From NCBI RefSeq assembly GCF_007713735.2, contig NZ_VMNW02000005.1, forward strand, positions 62,001-126,000: a stretch of 64,000 nt of DNA, read 5' to 3'. This document shows, piece after piece, positions 8,419 through 16,678 of the stretch (within the stretch, counting starts at the first letter, position 1; each line of letters begins with the position of its first letter). Under the pieces are notes generated by a model. That model ran no database searches, was not told the DNA's origin, and saw only the letters and a list, made by a program, of their open reading frames with translations. The translations under genes and the position numbers were made by a program. The DNA is from Amycolatopsis acidicola (GTDB lineage: Bacteria; Actinomycetota; Actinomycetes; Mycobacteriales; Pseudonocardiaceae).

Positions 8419-9303
8419 GTGATCTCGAAAATGACCCGTCGCGCCCTGGTCATCACCGGTGCGGCCGTCTTGTTGGCCGCTTGCACAGGGCAAAGTTCGC
8501 CCGAGGCAAGCGATCGTGACCTTGCCGATGTGGTGAGCGAATTCGCCTCGGCCCTGTCCCCGCGTGCGCCCTATCGGATTCCCGGTCTGGCCGAACGTTC
8601 CGACGCGGCGGCGGAAATCCTCGCGGTGCTGGAAAATCACCAGCCGGGGGTCGAAGCGGAAAAACTCGGTCGTCTGGGATTCACCGTCACACAAGGAATG
8701 GATTCGGTTACCGGGCGACGATATGTGCTCATCGCGAGCAGGCCCGGTGACGAACGAGGCTGGGGCTTTTTCCTCATCGACCAGGAAGCGCCACGGTTGG
8801 TGGTGGAGGTTCCGCACCCGGGTTCCGATCTGCACACCGAGAAAAGCGGGATCGCGCTCTACCGGCAACACCCCGGATCGGTCCTGTTGATGGCCGGTGC
8901 CCACCGTCGCGCCGGCGACCGCGCGGCCGATGTCGCGCACCGCGAAGACACCGTCTTCCATGCTGTCGCCGCCGAGCTCATGCGCAGCAGGCTGCCACAG
9001 CTACAGATCCACGGTTTCGACGACGATTCGCTGCCCGACAAGGACGTCATCATCTCCGCCGGTGCCGGGAAAGCCACCGCCGCGCACCGCGACACCGCCA
9101 CCGCGCTCGAAGACGCGAACTTCTCGGTTTGCCGGTCTTGGAGTGAGTCCTGTGGCGACCTCGAGGGAAAGACGAACGTCCAAGGGCGTCTCGCCGCCCA
9201 GTTCGAGACGCCCTTCGTGCACCTGGAAACCAACCGCGCCACCCGAGACGACGCCGAGCGCCAAGCGGCACTCGTCAAGGCGCTGGGCGTATTCACCCAG
9301 TGA
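8419..9303 (+). CDS. Lipoprotein of unknown function with metallohydrolase-like motifs
   Basis: Secreted lipoprotein, 294 aa: basic N-terminus, hydrophobic core and lipobox LAAC with Cys22. Downstream are conserved-looking His/Asp/Glu clusters: VEVPHPGSDLHTE, MAGAHRRAGDR, ADVAHREDTVFHAV, QIHGFDDDS and FVHLETNRATR. Their spacing resembles zinc carboxypeptidase or PghP-like gamma-glutamyl hydrolases, but I do not recognise the family with certainty. It is divergent from the pgs operon across 142 bp, so a role in processing poly-gamma-glutamate is plausible. The GTG used has a weak ribosome site; an ATG four codons later would still keep the signal peptide. Confidence 0.6.
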   Translation: MISKMTRRALVITGAAVLLAACTGQSSPEASDRDLADVVSEFASALSPRAPYRIPGLAERSDAAAEILAVLENHQPGVEAEKLGRLGFTVTQGMDSVTGRRYVLIASRPGDERGWGFFLIDQEAPRLVVEVPHPGSDLHTEKSGIALYRQHPGSVLLMAGAHRRAGDRAADVAHREDTVFHAVAAELMRSRLPQLQIHGFDDDSLPDKDVIISAGAGKATAAHRDTATALEDANFSVCRSWSESCGDLEGKTNVQGRLAAQFETPFVHLETNRATRDDAERQAALVKALGVFTQ

Positions 9304-9305
9304 CG

Positions 9306-10124
9306 CTAGAGGTGGTAGCTCTGGACCTGCTTGCCGAACTCGGTCGCGGCTTCGTGGAGCGCGGCCGCGATCCGGCACTCCCAGTCGTCGTCCATTGTGG
9401 ACTCCGGGCCGGAGACGCCGAGGCCCGCGTGGACGTCGGCCTCGGGAATGATGCAGGCGACGCCCATGGCGAGGACGCCGGTTTCGCTTTCGCCGCGGTT
9501 GATGGCGTAGCCGTCGCGGCGGACTTTGGCCATTTCGCGCAGCAGGGCGCTGACCGACGACGCCGATTTGTCCGTGAGGGCTTCGGGCGGCTTGCGGCCG
9601 TAGAGGCGGCGGAGTTCCTGGTCGGTCAGCGTGGCGAGGAGGGCTTTGCCGGCGCTGGTGACGTGCGCGGGCAGCGTGGTGCCGGTGCGTAGCGCGGCGC
9701 GGATGGTCCGGCGGCTTTCGACGCCGTCGGCGAAGAGGACGTCCCGTCCACGCGGCAGGACGAGGTGTGCGGTCATGCCGGTGGACTCGGCCAGCTTCGC
9801 CAGGATCGGCCGGGCGAGCGCGCGGATGTCGAGGGTGCGGGCGGCGGTGAGCCCGATGTCGATCAGCGCGGGACCCATCCGGAACGACTTGTCGACCGGG
9901 CTTTGCCGCACGAAGTCGTAGTAGGTGAGCATGGCCATGAGCCGGTGCGCGCTGGACCGCACGATTTCCAGCTCGGCGGCGACGTCGGCGAGCGTGAGGG
10001 TGCCGCGGTCGCGCAGGAGCAGCAGGATGCGCAGGGTGTTGTCCACCGACGCGATGGGGTACGCGGGTGCCGCCCGGTTCGCGGGCTCGGGCAGTTCGCC
10101 CAGGTGATCGGGCCCGTTGTCCAT
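9306..10124 (-). CDS. IclR-family regulator
   Basis: Transcriptional regulator, 272 aa. N-terminal winged HTH (about residues 25-85) with VDNTLRILLLLRDRGTLTLADVA split across the helix-turn-helix, then the IclR effector domain (about 95-265) containing HVTSAGKALLA and RDGYAINRGESETGV, both typical of the family. It starts 12 bp after the folD stop on the same strand, so it is probably the last gene of the demethylation operon. IclR proteins commonly sense aromatic acids and control their catabolism (PcaR/PobR type), consistent with this setting. It converges with the lipoprotein gene with only 2 bp between stops. Confidence 0.88.
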   Translation of the reverse strand: MDNGPDHLGELPEPANRAAPAYPIASVDNTLRILLLLRDRGTLTLADVAAELEIVRSSAHRLMAMLTYYDFVRQSPVDKSFRMGPALIDIGLTAARTLDIRALARPILAKLAESTGMTAHLVLPRGRDVLFADGVESRRTIRAALRTGTTLPAHVTSAGKALLATLTDQELRRLYGRKPPEALTDKSASSVSALLREMAKVRRDGYAINRGESETGVLAMGVACIIPEADVHAGLGVSGPESTMDDDWECRIAAALHEAATEFGKQVQSYHL

Positions 10125-10136
10125 GCCGCCATCATC

Positions 10137-10997
10137 TCATTCCGGTCCGCCACGGCCCGCCGCGCGTTCGGCCGCGCGGACGACGTTGTCCAGGAGCATC
10201 GCGCGGGTCATCGGCCCCACCCCGCCGGGGTTGGGGGAGCGCCAGGCGGCCCGCTCGGCCGCGCCGGGGTGGATGTCGCCGGCGACCTTGCCGTCCGGGC
10301 CCCGGCTGACCCCTACGTCGACGAGCACGGCGCCCGGCTTGACCAGCTCCGCGCGGACCAGCCCGGGGACTCCCGCCGCGGCGATGACGATGTCCGCGGC
10401 GCAGACCTCGGCGGCGAGGTCGCGGGTTCCGGTGTGGCACAGGGTGACCGTGGCGTTCTCGCTGCGCCGGGTCAGCAGCAGCCCGAGTGGCCGGCCGACC
10501 GTGATGCCCCGGCCGATGACACACACGCGGGCCCCGGCGAGCGGGATGTCGTAGCGGCGTAGGAGTTTCACGATCCCGGCCGGGGTGCAGGGCAGCGGCC
10601 CGTCCGCGCCGAGGACGAGGCGGCCGAGGTTGGCCGGGTGCAGGCCGTCGGCGTCCTTGGCCGGGTCGATCCGGTTGATCACCTCGAACTCGTCGAGCCC
10701 GGCGGGCAGGGGGAGCTGGACGATGTATGCGGTGCACCGGGGATCGGCGTTGAGCCGGTCGACGGCCGCGAGCACGTCGGCGCGGGTCGCGTCGGCCGGC
10801 AGGTCCACCCGGATCGACTCGATCCCGATTTCCCGGCAGTCACGGTGTTTGCCGCCCACGTAGAGCACGCTGCCCGGATCTTCGCCGACGAGAATGGTGC
10901 CCAGTCCCGGCGGGCGTCCGAGCGCGGCGACTCGCTTGCGCAGGTCCTCCTTGACCTCGGCCGCGAGGAGTTTGCCGTCGAGCAGCCCGGCGCCCAT
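10137..10997 (-). CDS. folD: Bifunctional methylene-THF dehydrogenase/methenyl-THF cyclohydrolase
   Basis: Interconverts 5,10-methylene-THF, methenyl-THF and 10-formyl-THF using NAD(P). The 286 aa match FolD length. Motifs: [19 protein letters not shown] with the catalytic lysine in [40 protein letters not shown] and the cofactor loop [11 protein letters not shown]. The ATG overlaps the purU stop (ATGA); longer in-frame extensions run into purU and were rejected. Within this operon it would oxidise the one-carbon unit released by the demethylase, downstream of MetF and upstream of PurU. It may be a pathway-dedicated paralogue of a housekeeping folD elsewhere. Confidence 0.93.
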   Translation of the reverse strand: MGAGLLDGKLLAAEVKEDLRKRVAALGRPPGLGTILVGEDPGSVLYVGGKHRDCREIGIESIRVDLPADATRADVLAAVDRLNADPRCTAYIVQLPLPAGLDEFEVINRIDPAKDADGLHPANLGRLVLGADGPLPCTPAGIVKLLRRYDIPLAGARVCVIGRGITVGRPLGLLLTRRSENATVTLCHTGTRDLAAEVCAADIVIAAAGVPGLVRAELVKPGAVLVDVGVSRGPDGKVAGDIHPGAAERAAWRSPNPGGVGPMTRAMLLDNVVRAAERAAGRGGPE

Positions 10998-11875
10998 CAG
11001 AACACCACCGTTGTGGTGCCGTCGCGCATGATGCGGTCTTCGCAGAAGGCTTGCACGGCGCGGGCGAGCACCAGCCGTTCGACGTCGGCGCCGCGGCGGA
11101 CGAGGTCTTCGGTGGAGTCGGTGTGGCTGACGCGGACGACGTCCTGCTCGATGATCGGGCCTTCGTCGAGGTCTTCGGTGACGAAGTGCGCGGTGGCGCC
11201 GACCAGTTTCACCCCGCGTTCCTTGGCCTTGCGGTACGGCGCGGCGCCGACGAAGGCCGGCAGGAACGAGTGGTGAATGTTGATCACCGGAACGCCTGCG
11301 GCGGCGAGGAAGTCGCCGGAGAGGATCTGCATGTAGCGGGCGAGCACGACCACGTCGACGGTGCCCTTGAGCAGGTCCAGTTGCGCCGCTTCGGCTTCCT
11401 GCTTGCGGCCCTTCTCCACGGGGATGTGGGTGAAGGGCACGTCGAACCGTTCGGAGACCCAGGCGAGGTCGGTGTGGTTGGACACCACGTGCGCGATGTC
11501 CATCGGCAGTTCGCCGCGGCGGTGGCGCCACAACAGGTCGAGCAGGCAGTGGTCGAGCTTCGAGGCGAACAGCGCGACCCGTTTCGGCGTGGCGGTGTCG
11601 ACCAGCGACCACCGCAGGCCGAACCGTTCGCCGAGTTCGCGGTGCAGGTCCACTTCGAGCGCGTCCCGCCGGGCGGCGAGCTCGTCGAGGTGGAACACGG
11701 CGCGCTGGAAGAAGCGGCCGCCTTCGTGATCGGTGGAGTGCTGGTCGAGCGAGACGATGTTGGCGCCGTGCCCGGTGAGGATTCCGGACACCACGGCGAC
11801 GATGCCGGGACCGTCCTTTCCGGACACCAGTAGCCGGCCTTTGCCGGTGGTCGGGTGCATGAGCGGCTCCTTCAT
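10997..11875 (-). CDS. purU: Formyltetrahydrofolate deformylase
   Basis: Hydrolyses 10-formyl-THF to formate and THF. 292 aa: N-terminal ACT domain (about residues 8-85, starting [18 protein letters not shown]) and a formyltransferase-fold catalytic domain with [36 protein letters not shown] and [10 protein letters not shown]. Start and stop each overlap a neighbour by 4 bp or less, so it is tightly coupled to metF and folD. In the demethylation pathway it would close the cycle by releasing the carbon as formate and regenerating free THF. Confidence 0.93.
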   Translation of the reverse strand: MKEPLMHPTTGKGRLLVSGKDGPGIVAVVSGILTGHGANIVSLDQHSTDHEGGRFFQRAVFHLDELAARRDALEVDLHRELGERFGLRWSLVDTATPKRVALFASKLDHCLLDLLWRHRRGELPMDIAHVVSNHTDLAWVSERFDVPFTHIPVEKGRKQEAEAAQLDLLKGTVDVVVLARYMQILSGDFLAAAGVPVINIHHSFLPAFVGAAPYRKAKERGVKLVGATAHFVTEDLDEGPIIEQDVVRVSHTDSTEDLVRRGADVERLVLARAVQAFCEDRIMRDGTTTVVF

Positions 11876-12690
11876 CCGGCGTCGAGGCGGGCCAGCAGTG
11901 CCTGCCGCCAGGCCTCGGCGCCGTGCAGTTCGTTGAAGGTGAACAGGTGGATGCCGGTGATGTTGAGGTCCGGCTCGCCGAGCCGGGGTTCGAAGGCGCG
12001 CAACAGTTTGTCGGGCCGGTAGCCGCCGGGGCGGATCAGCTTCCGGATCACGTTCTGCTGCTTGCGCAGGAACCGCGCCGACTGCCCCAGCCCGATCCCG
12101 CCCGCGATCCGCATCAGCTTCTGCCTGCTCACCGGGGCGGGCACGCCGATCGTGACCTCCAGCTCCGGGTGGTCGCGGTACACGCGGCGTGCCCAGTCCA
12201 GGGTCGTCTTGGCGTCAAAGCAGATCTGGGTGATCACATGCGTGGCCAGCGGGGCTTTCGCGGCCAGCGCGGTGTCCAGCTCGCGGTTGCCGATCTTCGC
12301 GTGCCCCTCCGGGTACCCGCCGATTCCGGTGCGCTGGAACGTCCCGGTGTCCGCGAACACCCGCAGCACGTCGAGTGCCTCGGTGAACTCGCCGACGGGG
12401 ACCGGCGCGTCTCCGCCGATGACGAAGACGCGGTCGATCCCCGCGTCGGCGAGCTGCGTGGCGATGTCCTCGGCGTGCGTCTCGTTCTTCACCATGCGGG
12501 CCGCGATGTGCGGCGACACCTGGTAACCGTGCGCGCGCAAGGCACTGGACAGATCGAGCGTCGCTTCCAGTCCCTTGGCCTCGGTCACGGTGACGGTCAG
12601 CGGTACCTCGGCCGGCACGTGGTCGAGCACGGCGTTTTCGGTACCGCGGAAGGGCATGATCTCGTAGCTGATGGCGCGCAGGGCGTTCAC
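11872..12690 (-). CDS. metF: Methylenetetrahydrofolate reductase-like protein
   Basis: FAD-dependent TIM-barrel reductase, 272 aa, interconverting methyl-THF and methylene-THF. It opens with [13 protein letters not shown] (equivalent to SFEFFPP of MetF) and has [33 protein letters not shown] and [11 protein letters not shown] in family order. GTG start overlaps the demethylase stop by 4 bp (GTGA). Coupled to a LigM-type demethylase, it most likely runs in the oxidative direction, turning the methyl-THF product into methylene-THF, as described for MetF next to LigM in sphingomonads. The direction is inferred from context. Confidence 0.88.
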   Translation of the reverse strand: MNALRAISYEIMPFRGTENAVLDHVPAEVPLTVTVTEAKGLEATLDLSSALRAHGYQVSPHIAARMVKNETHAEDIATQLADAGIDRVFVIGGDAPVPVGEFTEALDVLRVFADTGTFQRTGIGGYPEGHAKIGNRELDTALAAKAPLATHVITQICFDAKTTLDWARRVYRDHPELEVTIGVPAPVSRQKLMRIAGGIGLGQSARFLRKQQNVIRKLIRPGGYRPDKLLRAFEPRLGEPDLNITGIHLFTFNELHGAEAWRQALLARLDAG

Positions 12691-14045
12691 AGTGCCCGGT
12701 AGCTTTCACGAGCGAACCGGACGTACGGCGCCGGGGCAACCGTCGCCCGGATCGCGACCTGCTTGTGCTGCTCCACCAACGGTTTCGCGGAGTTCCGCTC
12801 CTCGCCCCAGAGCACCGTGACCTCGGTGCCCGGCTTGCTGTGCGCGACGTCCACAGTGGCCAGTGACACCATGACGTGCTCGTTGGCGAGGTACCCGGCG
12901 TCCATGGAGATCCCGGCGAGCTCGCCACCAGCCAGCACCTTGTCGCTCTGGTGCAGCCCGTACCGCGCCTTGGGGACGTCGATGTACTTCGCCGGAATCC
13001 CCGGCCGGTAAAGGGATCCGATCGCGTCGGTGACGTCGTCGCTGTGCCACACCAGCGTGACCTTCTCCCGCGGCGGGTTCTTCGCGATCTCCTCCAGCGC
13101 CGCGCGGCCGACGAAGTCGTGGTCGAACGCCACGAGCCGCCCGTAGCCGACGTCGTAGGGGGTGACGTAGTAGTCCTCGATGTTCGGCGAGTCCATCGAG
13201 CCGGCGAGTGAGCCCATCGCGGTGGTGGGCAGCCATTCGCGGTAGGCCTTCATCTTTTCGCCGGAGAAGACGGCGGGCAGCGGTGCGGGAATCCAGGCGG
13301 ATTCCAGGTTCGCCGCCGAGTACGCCTTCGCCCCGACCCGCGTGAGCCCGAATTCCCGCCCGGCTTCGAGGATCGCGTCGAGTACCTTTTCGGCTTCTTC
13401 CCACGGCCCGAACAGTTCGTAGCCGGGCTGCCCCGCCATTCCGTGGCGCAGCCCGCGCACGGTGTGCCCGGCGATGGTGAAAGTGGCCATGGTGAAGAAC
13501 TTCACGTCGGGCAGCGGCCCGTCGATGAGCTTCTCCATGATCGCCGCGGCTGTCGGGCCCTGGAGCTCGTAGCGGTAGACCTTCGGCGGCCCGGCGACGC
13601 GGTCGAAGGAGTTGTCGTCGCGTTCGGTGGTCGCGTCGTAGCCGCCGGTTTCGAGGTTGAACTGCACCCAGTCCAGCACCATCGGGTGCCCGACAAGGTC
13701 GAAGTGCTGCTCCTCCAGGTGGAAGAGCACCGCGTCACCGATCAGCTGCCCGTCGGGGTTGACCGCAACGTACTGCTTCGCCTTGCCAGTGCTGAACTTC
13801 GCGAAGCTGTTGACCCCGAGGTCGCTCAGCAGCCGGGTGGCGTCCGGGCCGCTGAGGTAGAGGTCGGTCATGTGATGGGACTGGTCCAGCAGGGCACAGG
13901 AATCGCGCCAGGCCCGCTGCTCGCTGCGCCAGTTGGTGAACTCCGCGGCCACCGGGAAGGTGTGCGGCCGGATCGGGGAGTTCCGCAGCAGGGGCACCGC
14001 CCCTCCGGCCCGCCGGATTCCCTGCTCCACGGTCTCGGCACTCAT
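12687..14045 (-). CDS. ligM: THF-dependent aryl-O-demethylase, LigM/DesA-type (GcvT fold)
   Basis: Transfers a methyl group from a methoxy-aromatic such as vanillate or 3-O-methylgallate to tetrahydrofolate. 452 aa, as in LigM (about 470). The sequence follows LigM nearly throughout: LLRNSPI, EFTNWRSEQRAWR, DQSHHMTDLYL, KAKQYVAVNPDG, LRHGMAGQPGYE, NLESAWIPAPLP, KMKAYREWLPTT and the C-terminal VEQHKQVAIRA. Tyr242 in GAKAYSAANLES aligns, from memory, with the tyrosine proposed as catalytic in LigM. The ATG preceded by GGAGAGG (8-nt spacer) was chosen over a GTG three codons upstream. It heads the metF-purU-folD-iclR operon. The natural substrate is not determined. Confidence 0.85.
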   Translation of the reverse strand: MSAETVEQGIRRAGGAVPLLRNSPIRPHTFPVAAEFTNWRSEQRAWRDSCALLDQSHHMTDLYLSGPDATRLLSDLGVNSFAKFSTGKAKQYVAVNPDGQLIGDAVLFHLEEQHFDLVGHPMVLDWVQFNLETGGYDATTERDDNSFDRVAGPPKVYRYELQGPTAAAIMEKLIDGPLPDVKFFTMATFTIAGHTVRGLRHGMAGQPGYELFGPWEEAEKVLDAILEAGREFGLTRVGAKAYSAANLESAWIPAPLPAVFSGEKMKAYREWLPTTAMGSLAGSMDSPNIEDYYVTPYDVGYGRLVAFDHDFVGRAALEEIAKNPPREKVTLVWHSDDVTDAIGSLYRPGIPAKYIDVPKARYGLHQSDKVLAGGELAGISMDAGYLANEHVMVSLATVDVAHSKPGTEVTVLWGEERNSAKPLVEQHKQVAIRATVAPAPYVRFARESYRAL

Positions 14046-14076
14046 CAAGGCCACCTCTCCACTGAGTTCACGATGT

Positions 14077-14107
14077 CTGTACAGCAGACCAACCGACTGC
14101 TATACAG
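14077..14107. promoter_or_regulatory. Symmetric bidirectional operator/promoter between ligM operon and gntR operon
   Basis: Inverted repeat with 11-bp arms CTGTACAGCAG (14077-14087) and CTGCTATACAG (14097-14107), 10 of 11 positions matching, 9-bp spacer. On the + strand the arms contain TGTACA (14078-14083) and TATACA (14101-14106) separated by 17 bp, a reasonable -35/-10 pair. By symmetry the minus strand has the same arrangement. One bound dimer could therefore shut both divergent operons. The adjacent GntR protein is the prime candidate; the IclR protein is the alternative. Confidence 0.6.
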
Positions 14108-14184
14108 AACCTAACACCGCGCCGGGAATGGCCGCAAGATTGTTGACAATCTCGGTCCCCTGGTGCAGGAGGGAGCCGGTCATC

Positions 14185-14853
14185 GTGGAGGGTGTCCTCT
14201 TGGGAGGGAGCGTCGGCACGTCGCGGGCCCGGGACGTGCTGCGGCAGGCCATCGTGCGCGGGGAGTTCGCCCCGGGACAGCGGCTGGTCGCGGCGGAGCT
14301 CGCGCAGTCGGTGCGGGTGACTCGCGGCTGCGTCCGGCAGGCCTTGCCGGAGCTGACCGCCGAGGGGCTGATCGATCCTGGACGCGGCGGCAACGCCCGC
14401 GTCCGCCGGATCTCGACGGGCCGGCTCGTCGAGATCCTGGAATGCCTGCGCGTGCTGGAAGCCCTGCAGGCCCGCCGGGCCGCGGTGCGCGCGAGCGAGG
14501 ACGAACGAAGACGGCTGCGTGCGCTCGGCGAGCGGATGGCCGAGGCGGCGAACCGGGCCGATCCGGTCGGCTTCACCGCGCTCAGTCGCGACCTGCACGA
14601 CATGATCGCCGCGCTGGCCGCTCAGGCGACGGCCGCCGGACTCGTCGCGCGGCTCACCGCCCAGATCGCGCGGCATCGGTTCCGGCATCCCTTGCGTCCA
14701 CGCCGGCTCGCCGCCGCCGAGCACCACGCGATCATCGCCGCCATCACCGAGGGCCTGCCGGACGCGGCGGAGCACGCCACCGGTGTCCACATCGGATCGA
14801 TCATCGCGGAAATCACCGAACAGCAACAGAAGGAGCCTTTGTGCCTCCAGTGA
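14185..14853 (+). CDS. GntR-family regulator (FCD-type)
   Basis: Regulator of 222 aa. Winged HTH at about residues 8-75 (TSRARDVLRQAIVRGEF, then LAAELAQSVRVTRGCVRQAL in divergent form) and an FCD effector domain (about 85-210). GTG start selected because AGGAGGG sits 11 nt upstream; a longer in-frame extension would cross the promoter region. It is first in the operon gntR-dioxygenase-folP-permease, with the dioxygenase start overlapping its end by 13 bp. Probable controller of the divergent demethylase promoter, responding to an aromatic acid or ring-cleavage product (inferred). Confidence 0.82.
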   Translation: MEGVLLGGSVGTSRARDVLRQAIVRGEFAPGQRLVAAELAQSVRVTRGCVRQALPELTAEGLIDPGRGGNARVRRISTGRLVEILECLRVLEALQARRAAVRASEDERRRLRALGERMAEAANRADPVGFTALSRDLHDMIAALAAQATAAGLVARLTAQIARHRFRHPLRPRRLAAAEHHAIIAAITEGLPDAAEHATGVHIGSIIAEITEQQQKEPLCLQ

Positions 14854-15806
14854 ACCTCGCAGCCCACGACGTCGCCCACCTCGGGCACATCGAGCTGTTC
14901 ACCCCGGTCTTCGACGAGAGCGTCGAGTTCTTCACCCGCTACCTGGGCATGACCGTGAACGGGTCGGCAGGCTCGTCGGTGTTCCTGCGGACCTGGGACG
15001 ACTACGAGCACCACACGATCACCCTCACCCCGCGCGAGACCGCCGGAATCGGGCGCACCCACGTACGCGCCGCCGACGAGGACGCGTTGCAGCGCCGCGT
15101 CGAGGCCATCAAGGACGCGGGGCTCGGCATCGGCTGGGCCGACGGGGATCCCGGCTACGGGCCCACCTACCTGTTCCGCGATCCGGACGGGCACGAGCTC
15201 GGCATCTACTACGAGTCCGAATGGTTTCAGGCACCGGAAGACAGCAAGCCCGCGCTGAAGAACCAGGCGCAGGCCTACCCCGGCACCGGTGTCTCCGTGC
15301 GGCGGCTGGACCACGTCAACTTCCTCGGTGTGGACGTCGAAGCCAACCGGAACATGCTGCGGGACCTGCTCGGCGCCAAGGTCACCGAACAGATCGTGCT
15401 GGACGACGGTTCGGTTTCGGGCAGCTGGACCACGTTCACCAACAAGGGCTACGACGCCGTGTACACCCGCGATCGCCTCGGGCTCGCCGGGAGGCTGCAC
15501 CACATCGCGTTCGCCACCGACACCCGCGCCGACATCCTGCGTGCCGCCGACATCGCGTTGGAACAGGGTGTGTTCATCGAAACCGGGCCGCACAAGCACG
15601 CGATCCAGCAGACGTTCTTCCTCTACGTCTACGAACCCGGTGGCAACCGCATCGAACTGTGCAACGCCGGCGCCCGCCTCGTGCTCGCCCCGGACTGGCA
15701 GCCCATCGACTGGACCGAGGCCGAACGCGCGAAGGGCCAGGCGTGGGGGCTGAAGACGATCGAGTCCTTCCACACCCACGGCACGCCACCGGCTCCGGGC
15801 CAGTGA
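14841..15806 (+). CDS. Type I extradiol ring-cleavage dioxygenase (VOC fold)
   Basis: Fe(II)-dependent meta-cleavage dioxygenase, 321 aa, with two VOC domains (about residues 8-125 and 150-285). The predicted metal triad lies in the second domain: His in RRLDHVNFLG, His in GRLHHIAFATD and Glu in NRIELCNAGA. This is the catechol 2,3-dioxygenase layout. An AGAAGGAG site places the GTG start. It shares an operon with a dihydropteroate synthase and an MHS permease and faces the O-demethylase, so it probably opens the catecholic ring produced by demethylation. Catechol, protocatechuate or a homologue are all possible. Confidence 0.85.
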   Translation: MPPVNLAAHDVAHLGHIELFTPVFDESVEFFTRYLGMTVNGSAGSSVFLRTWDDYEHHTITLTPRETAGIGRTHVRAADEDALQRRVEAIKDAGLGIGWADGDPGYGPTYLFRDPDGHELGIYYESEWFQAPEDSKPALKNQAQAYPGTGVSVRRLDHVNFLGVDVEANRNMLRDLLGAKVTEQIVLDDGSVSGSWTTFTNKGYDAVYTRDRLGLAGRLHHIAFATDTRADILRAADIALEQGVFIETGPHKHAIQQTFFLYVYEPGGNRIELCNAGARLVLAPDWQPIDWTEAERAKGQAWGLKTIESFHTHGTPPAPGQ

Positions 15807-16654
15807 CCGCGATCGCGCCGGAGGCCCCCGCGACCGCACCGGATCTGCCTTCCCCCGGCCGGTGCGTGGTCATGGGGATCCTCAACGTCACCCCGGATTC
15901 CTTCTCCGACGGAGGTCGCTACCTCGCCACCGACCGCGCCATCGCGCACGGGCTGGAACTCGCCGCGGCTGGCGCCGACATCGTGGACGTCGGCGGTGAG
16001 TCCACCCGGCCAGGCGCCCGGCGCGTGCCGGGCGCGGAGGAGGAACGGCGAGTGCTGCCGGTGATCCGGACGCTGGCCGAGGCCGGCATCACGGTCAGCG
16101 TCGACACCATGCGTGCGGAGATCGCCGAGGCCGCGCTGGCCGCGGGGGCGAGCATCGTCAACGACGTCAGCGGCGGACTGGCCGACCCGCGGATGGCCGC
16201 CTGCGTCGGCGCGTCCGGAGTTCCTTACGTGGCAACGCATTGGCGAGCGCCCAGCGTTCGGATGCACCGGCACGCGCGGTATGCCGACGTGGTGGGCGAG
16301 GTGGCCGCCGAACTGTCCCGGCGGATCGACGAGCTGGTCGCCGCCGGGGTGGCGGGGGAGCGGATCGTCGTCGACCCCGGGCTGGGGTTCGCGAAGAACG
16401 CCTGCCACGACTGGCGGCTGCTGGCCAACCTGGAAGCCATCCGGGCGCTGGGCCGTCCGGTCCTCGTCAGTGCTTCCCGGAAGTCCTTTTTGGACCAATT
16501 GCCCGCGGAACCCGGGCGGGCGGCGCGAGACCACGACGACGCCACGGCCGCGGTCTCGGCTCTCGCGGCCTCCGCCGGGGCGTGGGGTGTGCGCGTGCAC
16601 GACGTCCGCCCCTCCCTGAACGCCGTCCGCGTCGCGGCGGCTTTGCACGCATAG
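15803..16654 (+). CDS. folP: Dihydropteroate synthase paralogue
   Basis: Condenses p-aminobenzoate with dihydropterin pyrophosphate in folate synthesis. 283 aa TIM barrel with the diagnostic GILNVTPDSFSDGG (near residue 28), DVGGESTRPGA, VSVDTM, IVNDVSGG, VDPGLGFAK, LVSASRKSFL and RVHDV. The usual HM(R/Q)G loop is HWRAPS here. The GTG start overlaps the dioxygenase stop (GTGA). Placement inside an aromatic catabolic operon instead of a folate operon suggests it boosts the THF pool consumed by the O-demethylase. It may also be a FolP2-like paralogue with altered activity; sequence alone cannot decide. Confidence 0.85.
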   Translation: MTAIAPEAPATAPDLPSPGRCVVMGILNVTPDSFSDGGRYLATDRAIAHGLELAAAGADIVDVGGESTRPGARRVPGAEEERRVLPVIRTLAEAGITVSVDTMRAEIAEAALAAGASIVNDVSGGLADPRMAACVGASGVPYVATHWRAPSVRMHRHARYADVVGEVAAELSRRIDELVAAGVAGERIVVDPGLGFAKNACHDWRLLANLEAIRALGRPVLVSASRKSFLDQLPAEPGRAARDHDDATAAVSALAASAGAWGVRVHDVRPSLNAVRVAAALHA

Positions 16655-16678
16655 CCTGGCTCACTCGAGGAGTGTCCT

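Noticed and set aside
3332..9303. A pgsA/capA gene in the PGA locus
   Set aside because: No protein here shows the CapA metallophosphatase motifs; neither the NlpC/P60 protein nor the lipoprotein can be read as PgsA.
10998..11612. Long N-terminal extension of FolD
   Set aside because: It is out-of-frame translation of purU; the ATG overlapping the purU stop matches the FolD start.
12687..14045. Glycine-cleavage T-protein (GcvT) or dimethylglycine demethylase
   Set aside because: It shares the fold, but the extended motifs follow LigM and no gcvH/gcvP or sarcosine genes are nearby.
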